A DNA stretch of 64,000 bases, taken from positions 28,900,977 to 28,964,976 of the forward strand of contig OX235271.1 in the NCBI GenBank assembly GCA_944472155.2, written 5' to 3'. Under the pieces are notes generated by a model, which saw nothing but the letters and a program-made list of their open reading frames with translations, did no database searches and was not told the DNA's origin. This stretch comes from Trichobilharzia szidati (lineage: Eukaryota > Platyhelminthes > Trematoda > Strigeidida > Schistosomatidae). The position numbers were made by a program, and so were the translations under genes. Position 1 is the first letter of the stretch, and every line of letters starts with the position of its first letter. This document shows positions 41,532 to 52,248 of the stretch, in pieces.

Positions 41532-42409
41532 ATGAACATTGTACGAAATAATCAACTCGCATTTAAACAAAAGCCTTATTCAATATTCATTATTTATTCT
41601 CTGGTATACTGTTTCATAATAACAGCATTATCGAGCAGCAGCACCGCCACCAGCAGTAGCAGTTTAGTCATCCATGAAGAGAAACTGTTACGTCAATTTG
41701 TAAGTTTCATTCAATCTACATCGCATAACTCCAATGCGTGTTCAATAAATCCACGTAAATCGAATTCGCTATCCAATACTATCAATTTAAATGAAACATT
41801 CCATCCAATATTTCATAGTGTCATAACTCAAAAGAGTTTAACAAAAAATTTCTTACATGATATATATAAATGTATTGAAATTGTGAGAACTTTTAATCGT
41901 TGGTATTATCAATCTACTCCAGAGAATTCGATAACACCACCGTCTGTACAACATTCCAAAGCAAAATTAGAAGAATACTTGATCAATTTACTACATTTAA
42001 GTAGACCAGTTAGAATTCATAATGCTGAATCACTTATCATGAGGAATTTAAACCTTAAACCTGCTAATAATGGAACTACTACCAGTCGATATGATCAAAT
42101 TGGTTTTTTAAATTATAATCATTCTAACCTATTGGGTATTGGTTATTGCCGTAATAGTCTATTAATAGCTTATGTAAATAATTATACGTCTACTCGTATC
42201 AGTAATAGTAATGCTTATCCTGTACATTTAAACGAAATTTGCAGCCAATTTCGAACCAGTATTCAAGCATTCAATAATCATGAGGATACAATTAGTTTTA
42301 GTGATTTTCAATATGGGAAATTTTCATCCTTTTGGGCACCAGTTAAATGTGATAGTAACTCATTTATGCCAATTGTATTAAGATATTTTATATATACCAC
42401 AGAAATGAG
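41532..42409 (+). CDS. First coding exon: secreted/receptor ectodomain, possibly GPR158/GPR179-like
   Basis: An ATG at 41532 opens about 293 codons with host-like composition and no transposon motif. Residues about 17-33 (SIFIIYSLVYCFIITAL) form a signal-peptide or anchor-type hydrophobic stretch, followed by a serine-rich run. The rest looks extracellular: several N-glycosylation sequons (NET, NGT, NYT, NHS) and five scattered cysteines. The exon ends ATGAG|GTGAGT at 42409/42410, a consensus splice donor in phase 2. The stop just after the donor is therefore intronic. The pattern of a helical segment with WYYQ, then EEYLINLLHLSRPVRIHNAE, and late FWAPVKCDSNSF resembles the Cache-type ectodomain of GPR158/GPR179 orphan class C receptors. 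That resemblance is by eye and weak. Later exons were not found in the window. Confidence 0.6.
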
Positions 42410-42415
42410 GTGAGT
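42410..42415 (+). promoter_or_regulatory. Splice donor of the 41.5 kb gene
   Basis: GTGAGT preceded by GAG matches the MAG|GTRAGT consensus and occurs exactly at the end of the long open frame. Confidence 0.6.
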
Positions 42416-42474
42416 TTTGGTGTGTCTTATATTATTTTATCAATTTGATATAGTTTTTATTTTGGTTGGTGGTG

Positions 42475-42640
42475 GTGACTAGCAGTCGAAACCAGGATGC
42501 ACCTTACGTCCTACTTAGAACTGTCACGTCAACTGGGTGTAACTGCATGTTGTCCAGTAATGATGTTCTCACTGAGACTCGAAATCGGGGCAAAGTTCAA
42601 CAATAGCGTTCCAGGAGTGCGAACGCACGAGTGACCTTCG
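42475..42640 (-). mobile_element. SINE-S fragment, decayed
   Basis: GGTGACTAGCAGTCGAAACC, CTTACGTCCTACTTAGAAC and CAACTGGGTGTAACTGCAT match the minus-strand hammerhead region of SINE-S with many changes. ACTCGAAATCGGG is the eroded B-box. Confidence 0.6.
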
Positions 42641-42989
42641 ACTGACCAATCATGAAAATGAGGAATGTTTGCTCAAAAATGATGTATATTGACAGGGAAA
42701 CGCATTAAACAGGTTATCTTTCTGTGACATGGCTTAAAAATACGTCTTAGTTGTAAGGAGGAATATCAATTGCTGAGTTAGACTAGTTTCTGTACATGTA
42801 TTCACCGAGATGACTACAGGTAAACTGTTTTTGTGAATCGTTTATCCCTCTCATCCTGCTAGCAGTCTACCAGAAAAGTCCTCGGTTGAATTCATATGGT
42901 TTCCAGCAAGAGGATAGACGACTACTTACCAGGAAAACGTGGATAATAAAAAACATTAAAATAAATGACATCAGCAGTAAATCTATCCC

Positions 42990-43157
42990 TAATCGTAACC
43001 CTAAGCTTAATCCTGACCCTAACACTAAACCTAACCTTAATCCTAACCCTAATCATAACCCTTATTCAAACCGTAATTCTAACCCAAATGCTAATCATAA
43101 CCCTGATCCTAACCCTAACCCCAATACCTACCTTAACCCTAATCCTAACCCTAACGA
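42990..43157 (-). repeat. Degenerate interstitial telomere-type repeat (CCCTAA)n
   Basis: About 28 consecutive hexamers of the CCCTAA type (AACCCTAATCCTAACCCT and variants) on the plus strand, the complement of the schistosome and vertebrate telomere unit TTAGGG. Most units carry one substitution, but the 6-base phase is nearly unbroken. It lies within the presumed first intron of the 41.5 kb gene. The asparagine-proline reading frame across it is a by-product. Confidence 0.85.
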
Positions 43158-43254
43158 GCTGTTAACACATTGTCCAAACAGTACTTAAAAACATGATCTG
43201 GGTCAAATTTGCTTCTAAGTTGGTGAATAGCGATGATATTTCAGCTGTGATAAT

Positions 43255-43640
43255 GATAGATGCCGTTCAAGGTCATTGGAGCGTTCACATTCCTGGGACG
43301 CTATTGCTGAACTTCACCGAAATCGGCATCCATGGTTTCAGACGCCAAAGTGTTACCCACTAGATCACGAAGGTCATATAAGCCACCTTTTGTGCAATGG
43401 GTTTTCGTGATGATCTGCATTTATACTAGCTTTACATTTCCCGTTTATTGATTATGTTAGGTCAATCTGTTGACAAGTTGACTCCTAGCAATGATATTTC
43501 AGCGGTGTGTAATAATTTATTATGAAATTATTTTGGTTGGTGGTAAGTAGTAATGGAAGTAAGAATGGACATTTTGTCCTCTTTAATACTTGTCAACTGG
43601 GTGTATTAGCATTCTGTTGGTGAGTGGTGTATACATCTTT
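43255..43640 (-). mobile_element. SINE-S fragment, decayed
   Basis: GTTTCAGACGCCAAAGTG and CCCACTAGATCACGAAGG (tRNA-like head complement) precede TTTTGTGCAATGGGTTTTCG, spacer, and a hammerhead remnant at 43550-43605 (ATGGACATTTTGTCCTCTTT). Confidence 0.6.
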
Positions 43641-43804
43641 GTAAACACCCAAAGCTCAATGAATACGTACTTGGCATCGATAAGGCATCAACACAGACCG
43701 AGTGTTTCGGTCTAACTCAACCAGTTAACCGGAAATTCCCATACTCATGCATAAACGAAAGAGCACATGGAAACTAAGAAAAGTTTCTTTTTGACGAATC
43801 ATTT

Positions 43805-45535
43805 GCAAATATCGGTCGGTCGGTCGGTCGGTTTTCGACATAGAACTTTGCACATATATGCGGCAGTTCAAGTCGCCACAATCTATGTAGCACGCAAAGC
43901 AAGAGAAGGAAGTAGAAGAAATGCATAATGGAAACAGTAAACAGAGGTGTGAGACAAAGGAATAGTAATAACGGAGAACAAAACAGCTTCATTGGAAATC
44001 ATAAGTCACAAGGAGTGGATGCATCTGCGCCATCACTGAGAACGATTTTGAGCCATGTCACCAATTGTTTCCAACCATTGGTTTTTACCGTCCCGAGGAC
44101 CCCAACCAGTCAGGAAGTCTACACCTTCCTACGTGGTTTAGACTAACTGTTGTAGATTTCATTGACTGGTGCCATGTTTTCGTTTGACCGCCGCTAGCTC
44201 TTTTCCAGCCTGGCCATATATCAGCTAACATTGCCTGTTGTCGAGGAAGGCGATGACTAGGCATACGTAGCACATGTCCTAACCATCTCAGTCGAAGTAA
44301 TTTCACCGTTTCGTCGATTGATTTCCCCGCCTTACCTAGCACTCGACGCCTAACCTCAATATTGCTCACCTTATTATACCACTTCGCGTGGGAGATAGAA
44401 CGCAGACACCTATGATCGAACACAGCTAATCTTTTCATGTCTTCTGCTCTCAATGGCCAGGTCTCACAGCCATAAAGGAGGACGGAGCGGACTGTTGAGC
44501 AGTACACACGCCCTTTGGTCGATAGTCGGATATCGCGTCTACGCCAGAGACGGCGAAAACTGGCGAATGCCAACCTAGCCCTCTGTATTCGTGCTGAAAT
44601 TTCGTCGGAGATCAACCCGTTGGGGCTGATGGTACTTCCCAAGTAATTGAAGCGGTCAACGTGTTCTACCACTTCACTTCCTATTTCTAATCTAGAGGTC
44701 CAATCCTGCAGCATCATCTTACATTTTACAGGGGCGAATCGCATGCCAAACATACGGAGATTGTTGCTCAGGGTGTTCAGTAGACTCTGCATTTTGTCAG
44801 AGTCCTCGCCTAGAAGGACTATATCGTCCGCATATTCTAAGTCAACGAGATTATTCCCTGGTAGCAAGTCAATCCCTGAGTCGGTGAAGTGTGATAGGGT
44901 TAAATCCATTAGTACGTCTATGATGAAATTGAATAGGAATGGGGATAATGGGCATCCTTGACGGACGCCACTAGTCGTCACCACTTCAGATGACAACTCG
45001 CCATAAGCCCTCACCTGGCTGCATGAGTATGAGTAGAGTGCCTTAATAAGTGCAATGTATTTTCTTGGCATTCCCTTTACAGCCAAGCATCGCCAGAGAA
45101 CCTCCCGGTCGACAGAATCGAAAGCCGCCTTTAGGTCAAGAAATATAACGATTGTCGGACGCCGGTAGGAATGCCTATGTTCTAGAATCTGTCGAAGGGT
45201 GAAGATGTGATCAATACACCCTCTACCTGGCCTAAAACCTGCCTGGTTTTCTCGTGTTTGTGTCTCCCGAGCACCACTTAGTCTACGCAGTATTATTGAG
45301 CCTAGGATTTTAGATACTATATTAGTCAAGCTAATCTCTCTGTGATTATCACAAGACGACTTGTCCCCCTTCTTGTATATCGGGATGATCAGTGACTTAC
45401 ACCAACCCGATGGGACTTCCTCTGATTCCCAGACGCTGCCTAGAACCTCCGTTAACGCAGACAGTAAACTGTCTCCTCCGTACTTAAATACCTCTGGAGT
45501 CAATAAATCAGGTCCCGCTGCTTATTTGCAAATAT
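43805..45535 (-). mobile_element. SR2-like RTE LINE, 5'-truncated
   Basis: Minus strand, from about 45535 to the (CGGT)n tail at 43813-43834. RT and C-terminal coding 45503-44085 is uninterrupted. A frameshift near 44085 leads into the last segment GKNQWLETIGDMAQNRSQWR. The tetranucleotide tail is typical of RTE elements. Related copies are at 45685-46815, 49925-51125 (split), 51447-51860 and 53690-54405. Confidence 0.85.
44085..45503 (-). pseudogene. SR2-like reverse transcriptase and C-terminal domain
   Basis: 472 codons without a stop. Motifs in order: WCKSLIIPIYKKGDKSSCDN, REISLTNIVSKILGSIILRR, ENQAGFRPGRGCIDHIFTLR, IFLDLKAAFDSVDREVLWRC (motif A), TSGVRQGCPLSPFLFNFIID (motif B), LEYADDIVLLGEDSDKM (motif C with YADD), GSTISPNGLISDEISARIQR, SVLLYGCETWPLRAEDMKRL, and RLRWLGHVLRMPSHRLPRQ. 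All catalytic aspartates are visible. The endonuclease domain and the start are missing by truncation and the extreme C-terminus is frameshifted, so it is not a complete enzyme. Confidence 0.85.
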
Positions 45536-45684
45536 GCTGTGTGATTGTAGTAATGTTATTCTACCTGTGGTAGAGCAAGTGTAGGTCATACTTAGGAATG
45601 TAGTTATCTTTTTTATTTGTAATAACCAGTGATTTTGGTGTCTAAATGGCACTCTACTCGAACTCATGCAACGAGGTGAGAGCT

Positions 45685-46815
45685 AACGCCTAACTGTCAT
45701 TTAAAGTGGTGTCTGTCAGGGATGCCGACTGTCCCCATTTTATCATAGATGTACTAATGAACTTAACCCTAAGTGATTTCAGCGACTCAGGGATTGACTT
45801 GTTATGAGGGAATAATCTCGTGGACTTAGGACATGCAGATGATATAGTCCTTCTAGGTGAAGACGCTGACGAAATGCGGAGTCTTCCGAACACCTTGAGC
45901 TGCAATCTGCGAATGTTCGGCATGCGGTTCGCTCTCGCCAAATGTAATATGATGCTACAAAACTGGACTACATTGACTCCTAGCTTAGATATAGGGAGTC
46001 AAGTGGTGGCTTAACGTGTTGATCACTGACGATATCTCAGCATAGATACAGAGGGCTAGTTTCGCATATGCCAGTTTACACCGTCTCTGGCGTAGACATG
46101 ATATTCGGCTAGCTACCGATGAAAGGGCGTGTGTACTGCTCAGCAGTCCGCTCCATCCTCCTTTATGGTCAGCTGTGAGACATGGCCATTGAGAGTGGAA
46201 GATATGCAAAGACTAGCTGTTTTTGATCATAGGTGCCTGCGTCCTATCGCCAGGGTGAAGTGGTATAATAGAGTGAGCAATATTCAGGCTAGGCTTCAAT
46301 CGAGTGTAAAGTAAGAATGGAAAATCAATTGACGAGGCTGTGAAGCTACACCGATCGAGATGGTTAGGACATGTGCCTCTCTAGCCGTCTCCTTTCTCGA
46401 CGAGCAATGTTAGCTGACATAAGGTCAGGTTGGAAAAGAGCCAGTGGTGGCCAAACGAAAACATGGCTTAATCAGTCAATGAAATCCACAACAGTTAGTT
46501 TAAGTCACGTAGGAAGGTGTAAACTTCCTGGTTGGGGTCCTTGGGACGGTGAACACCAATGGCTGGAGACAATTGATGATATGGCTCAAAATCGTAGTCC
46601 TCAATAGCGGAGATGCATCTACTCCTTGTGACTTATAATACCCAATAAAACTATATTGTTCTTCCATACTACTACTCATATCTCTGTTTACTGCCTCCAT
46701 TTTGCATTTACTTTTACTTTTGCTTTTGCTTTGTGTGCTACATGGAGTGGCAACTCGAACTGCTGCACATAGGTGCAAAGTTCTGTGTTGAAACCAGTCA
46801 GTCAGTCAGTCAAAT
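45685..46815 (+). mobile_element. SR2-like LINE, frameshifted copy in opposite orientation
   Basis: Plus strand: VSGMPTVPIL-type motif B at 45700, DLGHADDIVLLGEDADEMRS (YADD as HADD), FGMRFALAKCNMMLQNW, SCETWPLRVEDMQRLAVFDH, SRRAMLADIRSGWKRASGGQ, and a (CAGT)n tail at 46796-46812. At least four frameshifts. Head to head with the copy at 43805-45535. Confidence 0.8.
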
Positions 46816-46819
46816 AGCC

Positions 46820-47640
46820 TCCATAAAGTATTCTCGTGCGATATTAATTAACTCTGCCTTTGTGAAGAAATCAGGCAGCAGTCTCTAATGTTCAGAAACG
46901 ACAAGCGGCTGGACAATACAACTTTTAATATTCTTCCATCCTCCTCTAGCTAATCATGCTGGATAGTGTTCAGAAATGCGTTGATGAACATCTATGTTCT
47001 AAAGCACTATGTCTAAATCATAACCTATTAAGAACATTAAATTTCCCACACTAGCTATGTTCATTTAGACTAATTAGTGATTTTTCTCACTTATTACGTA
47101 ATTCCGTCTCATTTTTCTAATCCCCACTTTGTCATCCCTGTATAGATTGAACCCCTCATCACGTAGGATATTTCTCAGAACAAATCAGCGTTTGATTAGT
47201 TTTATGAATTATTTACTAAGTGTAAATACAATTGTACGTCGTCACTTGAAAATAATTCACCGAGAAGAAAGCTTTCCTCTCTAAAAACGTTTTCCTTTCT
47301 TCACTCATTGTCTTCTTATTGCTGTATTCTCAGAAGTGGTTGTCTTCTCTGCAAACGTTTTATTCCTAAGTCGACTGCTACACTAAGGCGCATCTTGCAC
47401 TGTTGCACTTCTGTGCAAAAGTTCGATGCTGAAACCATTCAGGTAGATGAACACAAAATAGGATGAGTTGTGTGTCCTCGACTCTACCGCTACCCACCAC
47501 GTAACAAACTTTTTAAGGTTCCTGATTTGGAGTGCTTTTGCTGCTGAGGGTTTCGGGTTATCTTTCGCTTGCACGTGAGATCTTTGGTTCGCAATTAGAT
47601 CTATTTATTATGAATAACTGAAACAGGCATAAAATGGACT
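46820..47640. other. Mostly unassigned; small SR2-like tail and 80-bp-repeat relic
   Basis: 47385-47435 resembles the SR2-like 3' end (CACTTCTGTGCAAAAGTTCG, GCTGAAACCATTCAGG). 47246-47290 resembles the conserved hairpin repeat of 38190-38280. The remainder shows nothing recognisable. Confidence 0.4.
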
Positions 47641-47644
47641 CACA

Positions 47645-48545
47645 CAAAAAACTTGGAGGATCTGGACTTCTCCGATAATATATGTCTGATTTCCCACAAA
47701 CTGGAAGATATGCAAGCGAAAGGCAATAAGTTGGCAGAAGAAGCATCAAAGATAGGACTTCAGGTGGACTTCAGGAGAAAACAGAGGTGATGAAGATTCC
47801 TGGGCAACACTACCAAAAGCAACAACAACAACAGACAACAATCAGCACAAATGGAAGGATTCTGAAAGAAACAATCTCTTTTACCCACTTACCTGGGAAG
47901 CATCGTTGCAACTACAGGCGGGTGGAACTGACGAGGACATCAAAGCGAGGATCATCGGGAAAGCAAGACAAGCTTTCACTACTCTCAAGTCTGTGTGGAG
48001 GTCAACAGCACTCACCATCAAAAATAAGATCCGGATTTCCAACCCCAATGTGAAGTCAGTGCTACTCACTATACGGATCAGAGACTTGCACTGCGCGTCA
48101 TAAAGAGCATCTCAAACAAACTACAGACCTTCATTAACAGTTGTCTTCGCTCAATACCACTCAAGATCAGATGGCCGGCCGGCCAGAAAAGATCAGCAAC
48201 AGAGATCTCTGGGAGCAAATCAACCAACCAGGAACCGATTGTGAACGAAATAGGCAGAAAGAAATGGAGATGGATTGGCTGGCCATACTCTGAGGAAACA
48301 ATGCATCAAGTGACATCACTAGACAAGCCATTGCTCGAGTGGAACGCGAAAGGGAAGCGGCGAGTTGGTCGTCAGTGCTAAGGTGGGGTGACTTGGAGGA
48401 GGTCATGTGAAGTGAAGAGGAGATGAAAATGTGTGGACAGACTTGGAGCCAGGTGAAGACTGTAGGAGAGAACCGAACGCAATGGAGACGGGTGGCTGAA
48501 GCCCTATGTTCCTCAAGGAATTAAAGGAAACAATAATAATAATTA
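47645..48545 (+). mobile_element. RTE-B-prime LINE 3' copy
   Basis: It starts at the catalytic loop LEDLDFSDNICLISHKLED (FADD as FSDN, without the CGTG insertion). Then KIPGQHYQKQ, STNGRILKETISFTHL, KARQAFTTLKSVWRSTALTI, KIRISNPNVKSVLLTIRIRD, WRWIGWPYSEETMH, EWNAKGKRRVGRQC- and an AATAATAATAATTATG end. Several frameshifts. It is close to 30622-31390. Confidence 0.75.
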
Positions 48546-48549
48546 TGAA

Positions 48550-48840
48550 TAACTTAGTGGTTCCTAGTTGCTAACGGCAGCATATATTTGGCGATAATAG
48601 CTTTTGAAAATGCAGGCGTACAGTTTACACATAATTTACCAGGTGACATGAAAGTGTTGTACTTGGTTGTCGAGTTTCATTCGTCAAGCTTAACCTATGA
48701 AGTGTCTCTAAATTGGAGAAGATAGACGTTCATTGTCTTATTTGTTTTATTATCTTGTTTCTCTGAGTATTGTATGCTAATGATAAAAGTTGCTGTGATT
48801 TTCTTTTTTGAGAATACGGCTTCAATCTTTGAGGTTCGAA
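48550..48840. other. Unassigned spacer
   Basis: No recognisable element. Confidence 0.4.
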
Positions 48841-48849
48841 GTTTGAAGA

Positions 48850-49030
48850 ATCTAGGTGGTGTTTTTCACTGGGTGAGTTCGCTCGCCTCACATGCAACCT
48901 TCCATCTCTACCACTGGGCTTACCACTGCGGGCTAAGTGAGGTTAAAGGGTGTAGTAGCCGGGAATCGAACTGTGGATCACGTGTGGGGATGGTTGGCAA
49001 GCTTTCTACCACTGAACCCACGTCACATAC
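48850..49030 (-). mobile_element. SINE-T-like copy with tRNA-like head
   Basis: Minus strand: head GGGTTCAGTGGTAGAAAGC (A-box-like) and B-box CAGTTCGATTCCCGGC, then the SINE-T body (CTAAGTGAGGTTAAAGG complement side, AACCTTCCATCTCTACC). The head differs from the GTCGG type of other SINE-T copies. Confidence 0.55.
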
Positions 49031-49039
49031 AAGCAAAAC

Positions 49040-49920
49040 CTGTCTTTTTTCTCTCTAGAATAATGGTTGTTTTAGAAGATTTCTCAAATAATTTTCTTCC
49101 CCTGATCTTTATAGTATGTATATACAGTGAAATATTTTCTTATGGTTAGTAATTTTAGAAATCAGTGTTGCATATCAATCAGGTCAATCCTTCTATGTAT
49201 ATTTTTTAAGTCAATAATAATATTAGTAATAATAACAAACATACATTGAAGGGATTGTATAACAAACGCAGGACACAAATCACAAATACATCCATACACA
49301 CACGAAAGTGTGTATTATTTTCATTACAAAGTTTCGTAACCTTATACAGAATAGTAGTAATAAGTTTCGTTTGTAATGTATAAAACACATTCACATTCAC
49401 ATTCAATTCCATATGATGCTGGGTCGAAAGGATACTTACTAATAATGACTGTATGTTGAAGAAAAAGGGGTATATTCGTTCATTCATTCAATCGACATGT
49501 GTGATTGGAATATGGGATTGTCTTTTTAACATACGCACACACACACACGTCCAACCCTCATGTGCATTTATCTTCCTAGGCCCTATAACCCTCCTTCTCA
49601 CACACTCACTCTCTCTCTCTCTCTCTGACTCCCACCAGATGTTTCCCATGCTTTCCTGTTTGTCTTTTTCTTAGATTATCGATTGATTTATGTTTTCCTT
49701 TGACTGGGTTACTGACTGATTGACTCTATAGCGATGTATATATATATTTTGAATTACGTAACAAATATTGTTATTTCTTTCATCTGGTATTTTGATTTGG
49801 CATTCTGCTATATTTTGGACATATGATGTACAATCGGTTGTCAGTTGTATACATTGGCATAATAGCACAAGGATAACAGGAGTCAATCAAATATGACAGT
49901 AGAACACTGTAGTATTTGAT
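49040..49920. other. Unassigned region with microsatellites
   Basis: (AC)n near 49538-49547 and (TC)n at 49611-49626. No element or gene signature. Confidence 0.45.
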
Positions 49921-49924
49921 GTAC

Positions 49925-51125
49925 AATTATGGCAAAATGCATTAACTAGCTGATATAGGTGCAGTATTAATATATGTGTAAAACTTGGGCACTGTGGTAG
50001 TAAATAATTCCATATTAGTTTGTTTATTAGGTATATCACACAGTGAAACAGTATTATTTACTGGATGACGTTTCGAACAAAATTTATTGTTCATAATCAT
50101 ATCAATTGTAATCACATGACTTTGACACTTTAGTTTTATAGCTTTCTTTGTTTTCTCCTATTTGTCGTAGGGGTAGTAGAATTTTCCAGATATCGGAGAC
50201 AGGTGATGAATCATTCCTATTACATGTATTTGTACTTGATTCGATAAACAAAGCTTCTGTTATCAATCTCTCCCTATACCCTGTGACATTAGATTTTAAA
50301 ACTGTCATCCTATCTCATCCTATTGTATGCTTGTGTGTGACTGCATTTAGTGCTATAGCTGAGCTATTCTCTAGATTTCTTATTTTATTCGGGTCAACCA
50401 ATCTAGATTTTGCCAAGTTTTTATGTTCAGCTAGTCTGACTGCCCCTGTTCTACTAGTTTGACCTATGCATTTGACCTGAAAATCATTGCAGGGTATTAG
50501 ATTTATCGAATCAACTACAAATACATGTAATAGGAATGATTCATCACCTGTCCCCGATACCTGGAAAATTCTACTACCCATACGACAAATAGGAGAGAAC
50601 AAAGAAAACTATAAAACTCAAGTGTCAAAGTAGTGTGATCACAATTGATGTGATTATGAACAATAAATTTTGTTCGAAACGTCATCCAGTAAATAATACT
50701 GTTTCACTGTGTGATATATCTAATAAACAAACTAATATGGATATAGGTGCAGGTTGGAAAAGAGTAAGTGGTGGCCAAACAAAAACATGGCCTCATCAAT
50801 CCATGAAATCCTTGACAGTTAAACTGAATCAGGTAGGGAGATGCAGACTTCCGGGCCGGGGCCCTCGGAACTCTAAGAATCAATGACTGGAGACAATAGG
50901 TGACATGGCTCAAAATCGTTGTCAATGGCTTACGGAGATGTATTCAGTCTCTGTAATCTTTCATATTCTTTTCTACCATTACACATTCTGTTTCACTCTT
51001 ATACTTGTCAAAACTCTATTGATTCTCTTCATCACTCATTTTCTTGTCCACCTTTGTGTGCTACTTGGAACGTGGCAACTCGAACTGCTGCACTTCGGTG
51101 CCAAGTTCTATGTTGAATCCAGCCA
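49925..51125 (+). mobile_element. SR2-like LINE 3' fragment split by a PLE-1 unit
   Basis: 49925-49964 keeps TTAACTAGCTGATATAGGTG (LADIG segment). The same element resumes at 50740 with GATATAGGTGCAGGTTGG and continues through KRVSGGQTKTWPHQSMKSLT, NQVGRCRLPGRGPRNSKNQ and the UTR ending at about 51125 (AGCCAGCCAAG). The interruption is the PLE-1 unit 49965-50739. Confidence 0.75.
49965..50739 (-). mobile_element. PLE-1 unit with 238-bp inverted repeats
   Basis: Flanked by the 13-bp direct repeat GATATAGGTGCAG (49952-49964 and 50740-50752). Arms 50010-50249 and 50503-50740 are inverted and very similar. Each contains the end of the GIY-YIG coding (NDSSPVSDIWKILLP) and a 3' UTR with GAACAATAAATTTTGTTC and GAAACGTCATCCAG. 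The single-copy centre carries the GIY-YIG core on the minus strand (LIPCNDFQVKCIGQTSRTGA, NLENSSAIALNAVTHKH). Such 3'-end inverted structures fit PLE insertion products. No RT remains. Confidence 0.75.
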
Positions 51126-51169
51126 GCCAAGTTGTCATGTGAAAGTCCACTTCAGTTTAAGTCAATTTC

Positions 51170-51375
51170 GTTTTTCCTGTTGACATGTCAGCACCTAGTA
51201 CGGATGCTTTAACGATGTCTGTAGATTAAAATGATGTTGTTTAATTGGGTGGTAGTTAGCGTTTGAAATGGTGGAGTCTCATGGAGAACACCATCACTCA
51301 CTGGGGATTGATGATGTGGCCCAAATAGGACGAAATACGCATGCTGGATTCCACTGTTAGTCACCATCCATCAAA
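51170..51375 (+). mobile_element. SINE-S copy with mutated hammerhead
   Basis: Spacer GACATGTCAGCACCTAGTAC, then 51295-51360: TTGATGATGTGG (expected CTGATGAGTC), CCCAAATAGGACGAAA intact, ATACGCATGCTGGATTCCAC (cleavage GTC lost), and CACCATCCATCAAATAA. The tRNA-like head is deleted. Confidence 0.7.
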
Positions 51376-51446
51376 TAACTTCATTTCAGTTTATTATTAT
51401 ATTTGTAATCCAACCAATTCTTTCTTTTTAGCACCGTTGTGTTCTT

Positions 51447-51860
51447 TGAGCTAGATATATAGGGTCAGGCTGGAAAAGAGCTAGCGGCGGTCAAACCAAA
51501 ACATGGCACCAGTCAATGAAATCTACAACAGTTAGTCTAAACCACGTAGGAAGGTGTAGACTTCCTGACTGGTTGGGGTCCTCGGGACGGTAAAAACCAA
51601 TGGTTGGAAACAATTGGTGACATGGCTCAAAATCGTTCTCAGTGATGGCGCAGATGCATCCACTCCTTGTAACTTATGATTTCCAATTAAACTGTTTTGT
51701 TCTTCTTTATTACTATTCCTTTGTCTCACACCTCTGTTTACTGTCTATATTATGCATTTCTTCTACTTCCTTCTCTTGCTTTGCGTGCTACATAGATTGT
51801 GGCGACTTGAACTGCCGCATATATGTGCAAAGTTCTATGTCGAAAACCGACCGACCGACT
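51447..51860 (+). mobile_element. SR2-like LINE 3' copy
   Basis: GSGWKRASGGQTKTWHQSMK, NHVGRCRLPDWLGSSGR and GNNWWHGSKSF-type frames, the UTR with CTCTTGCTTTGCGTGCTACA, and a GACCGACCGACTT tail at 51846-51858. Very close to the 3' end of the copies at 43805 and 53690. Confidence 0.8.
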
Positions 51861-51949
51861 TTAACTGTGAAGCGATCGCTTACTCTATGTATTTACCTTT
51901 TGAAGTTAAATTTCATCAAGAATCGATATCAGATAGAAAACCTATGAAA

Positions 51950-52145
51950 ACTAGGGAATACTGTACAACTGTCTCATCCCAGTTTGAGACAATTCAGCAG
52001 TATGGACTCATGACCCAGGTGTTTCAGGTTACACAGTGAGCATATTACCATTCAGTTACTGTGACTGAATTCATTGGTTCATGAGTTATGACTTTCCCAA
52101 TTCGCGACATGTATGACACTACTGACAGACAATTCAGGTTTATCT
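51950..52145 (-). mobile_element. SINE-H copy
   Basis: Minus strand: core side ATACTGCTGAATTGTCTC (C3 kept, G8/A9 lost), GAGA for GAAA, ACAGTTGTACAGTAT, tRNA-like head eroded (CAGTAACTGAATGG). It lacks the 3' body beyond CTAGGGAATAC. Confidence 0.6.
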
Positions 52146-52248
52146 GATTCAATATTTCAACTGGAATTCAAACTTAGTGTGTTTAAATTTGTGTACAGAG
52201 GTGTCAAAATCTAATCTACTGAGTTTTTACTAATACTACTACTACTAC

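Noticed and set aside
42886..43188. Plus-strand open frame rich in NPNPNP repeats that looks like a structural protein
   Set aside because: It is a translation of the degenerate CCCTAA hexamer array. All three frames are open because the repeat lacks stops.
43774..44146. Small open frames on both strands near 44 kb as genes
   Set aside because: They lie in the 3' UTR and frameshifted C-terminus of the SR2-like LINE, and recur at 51.5 and 53.8 kb.
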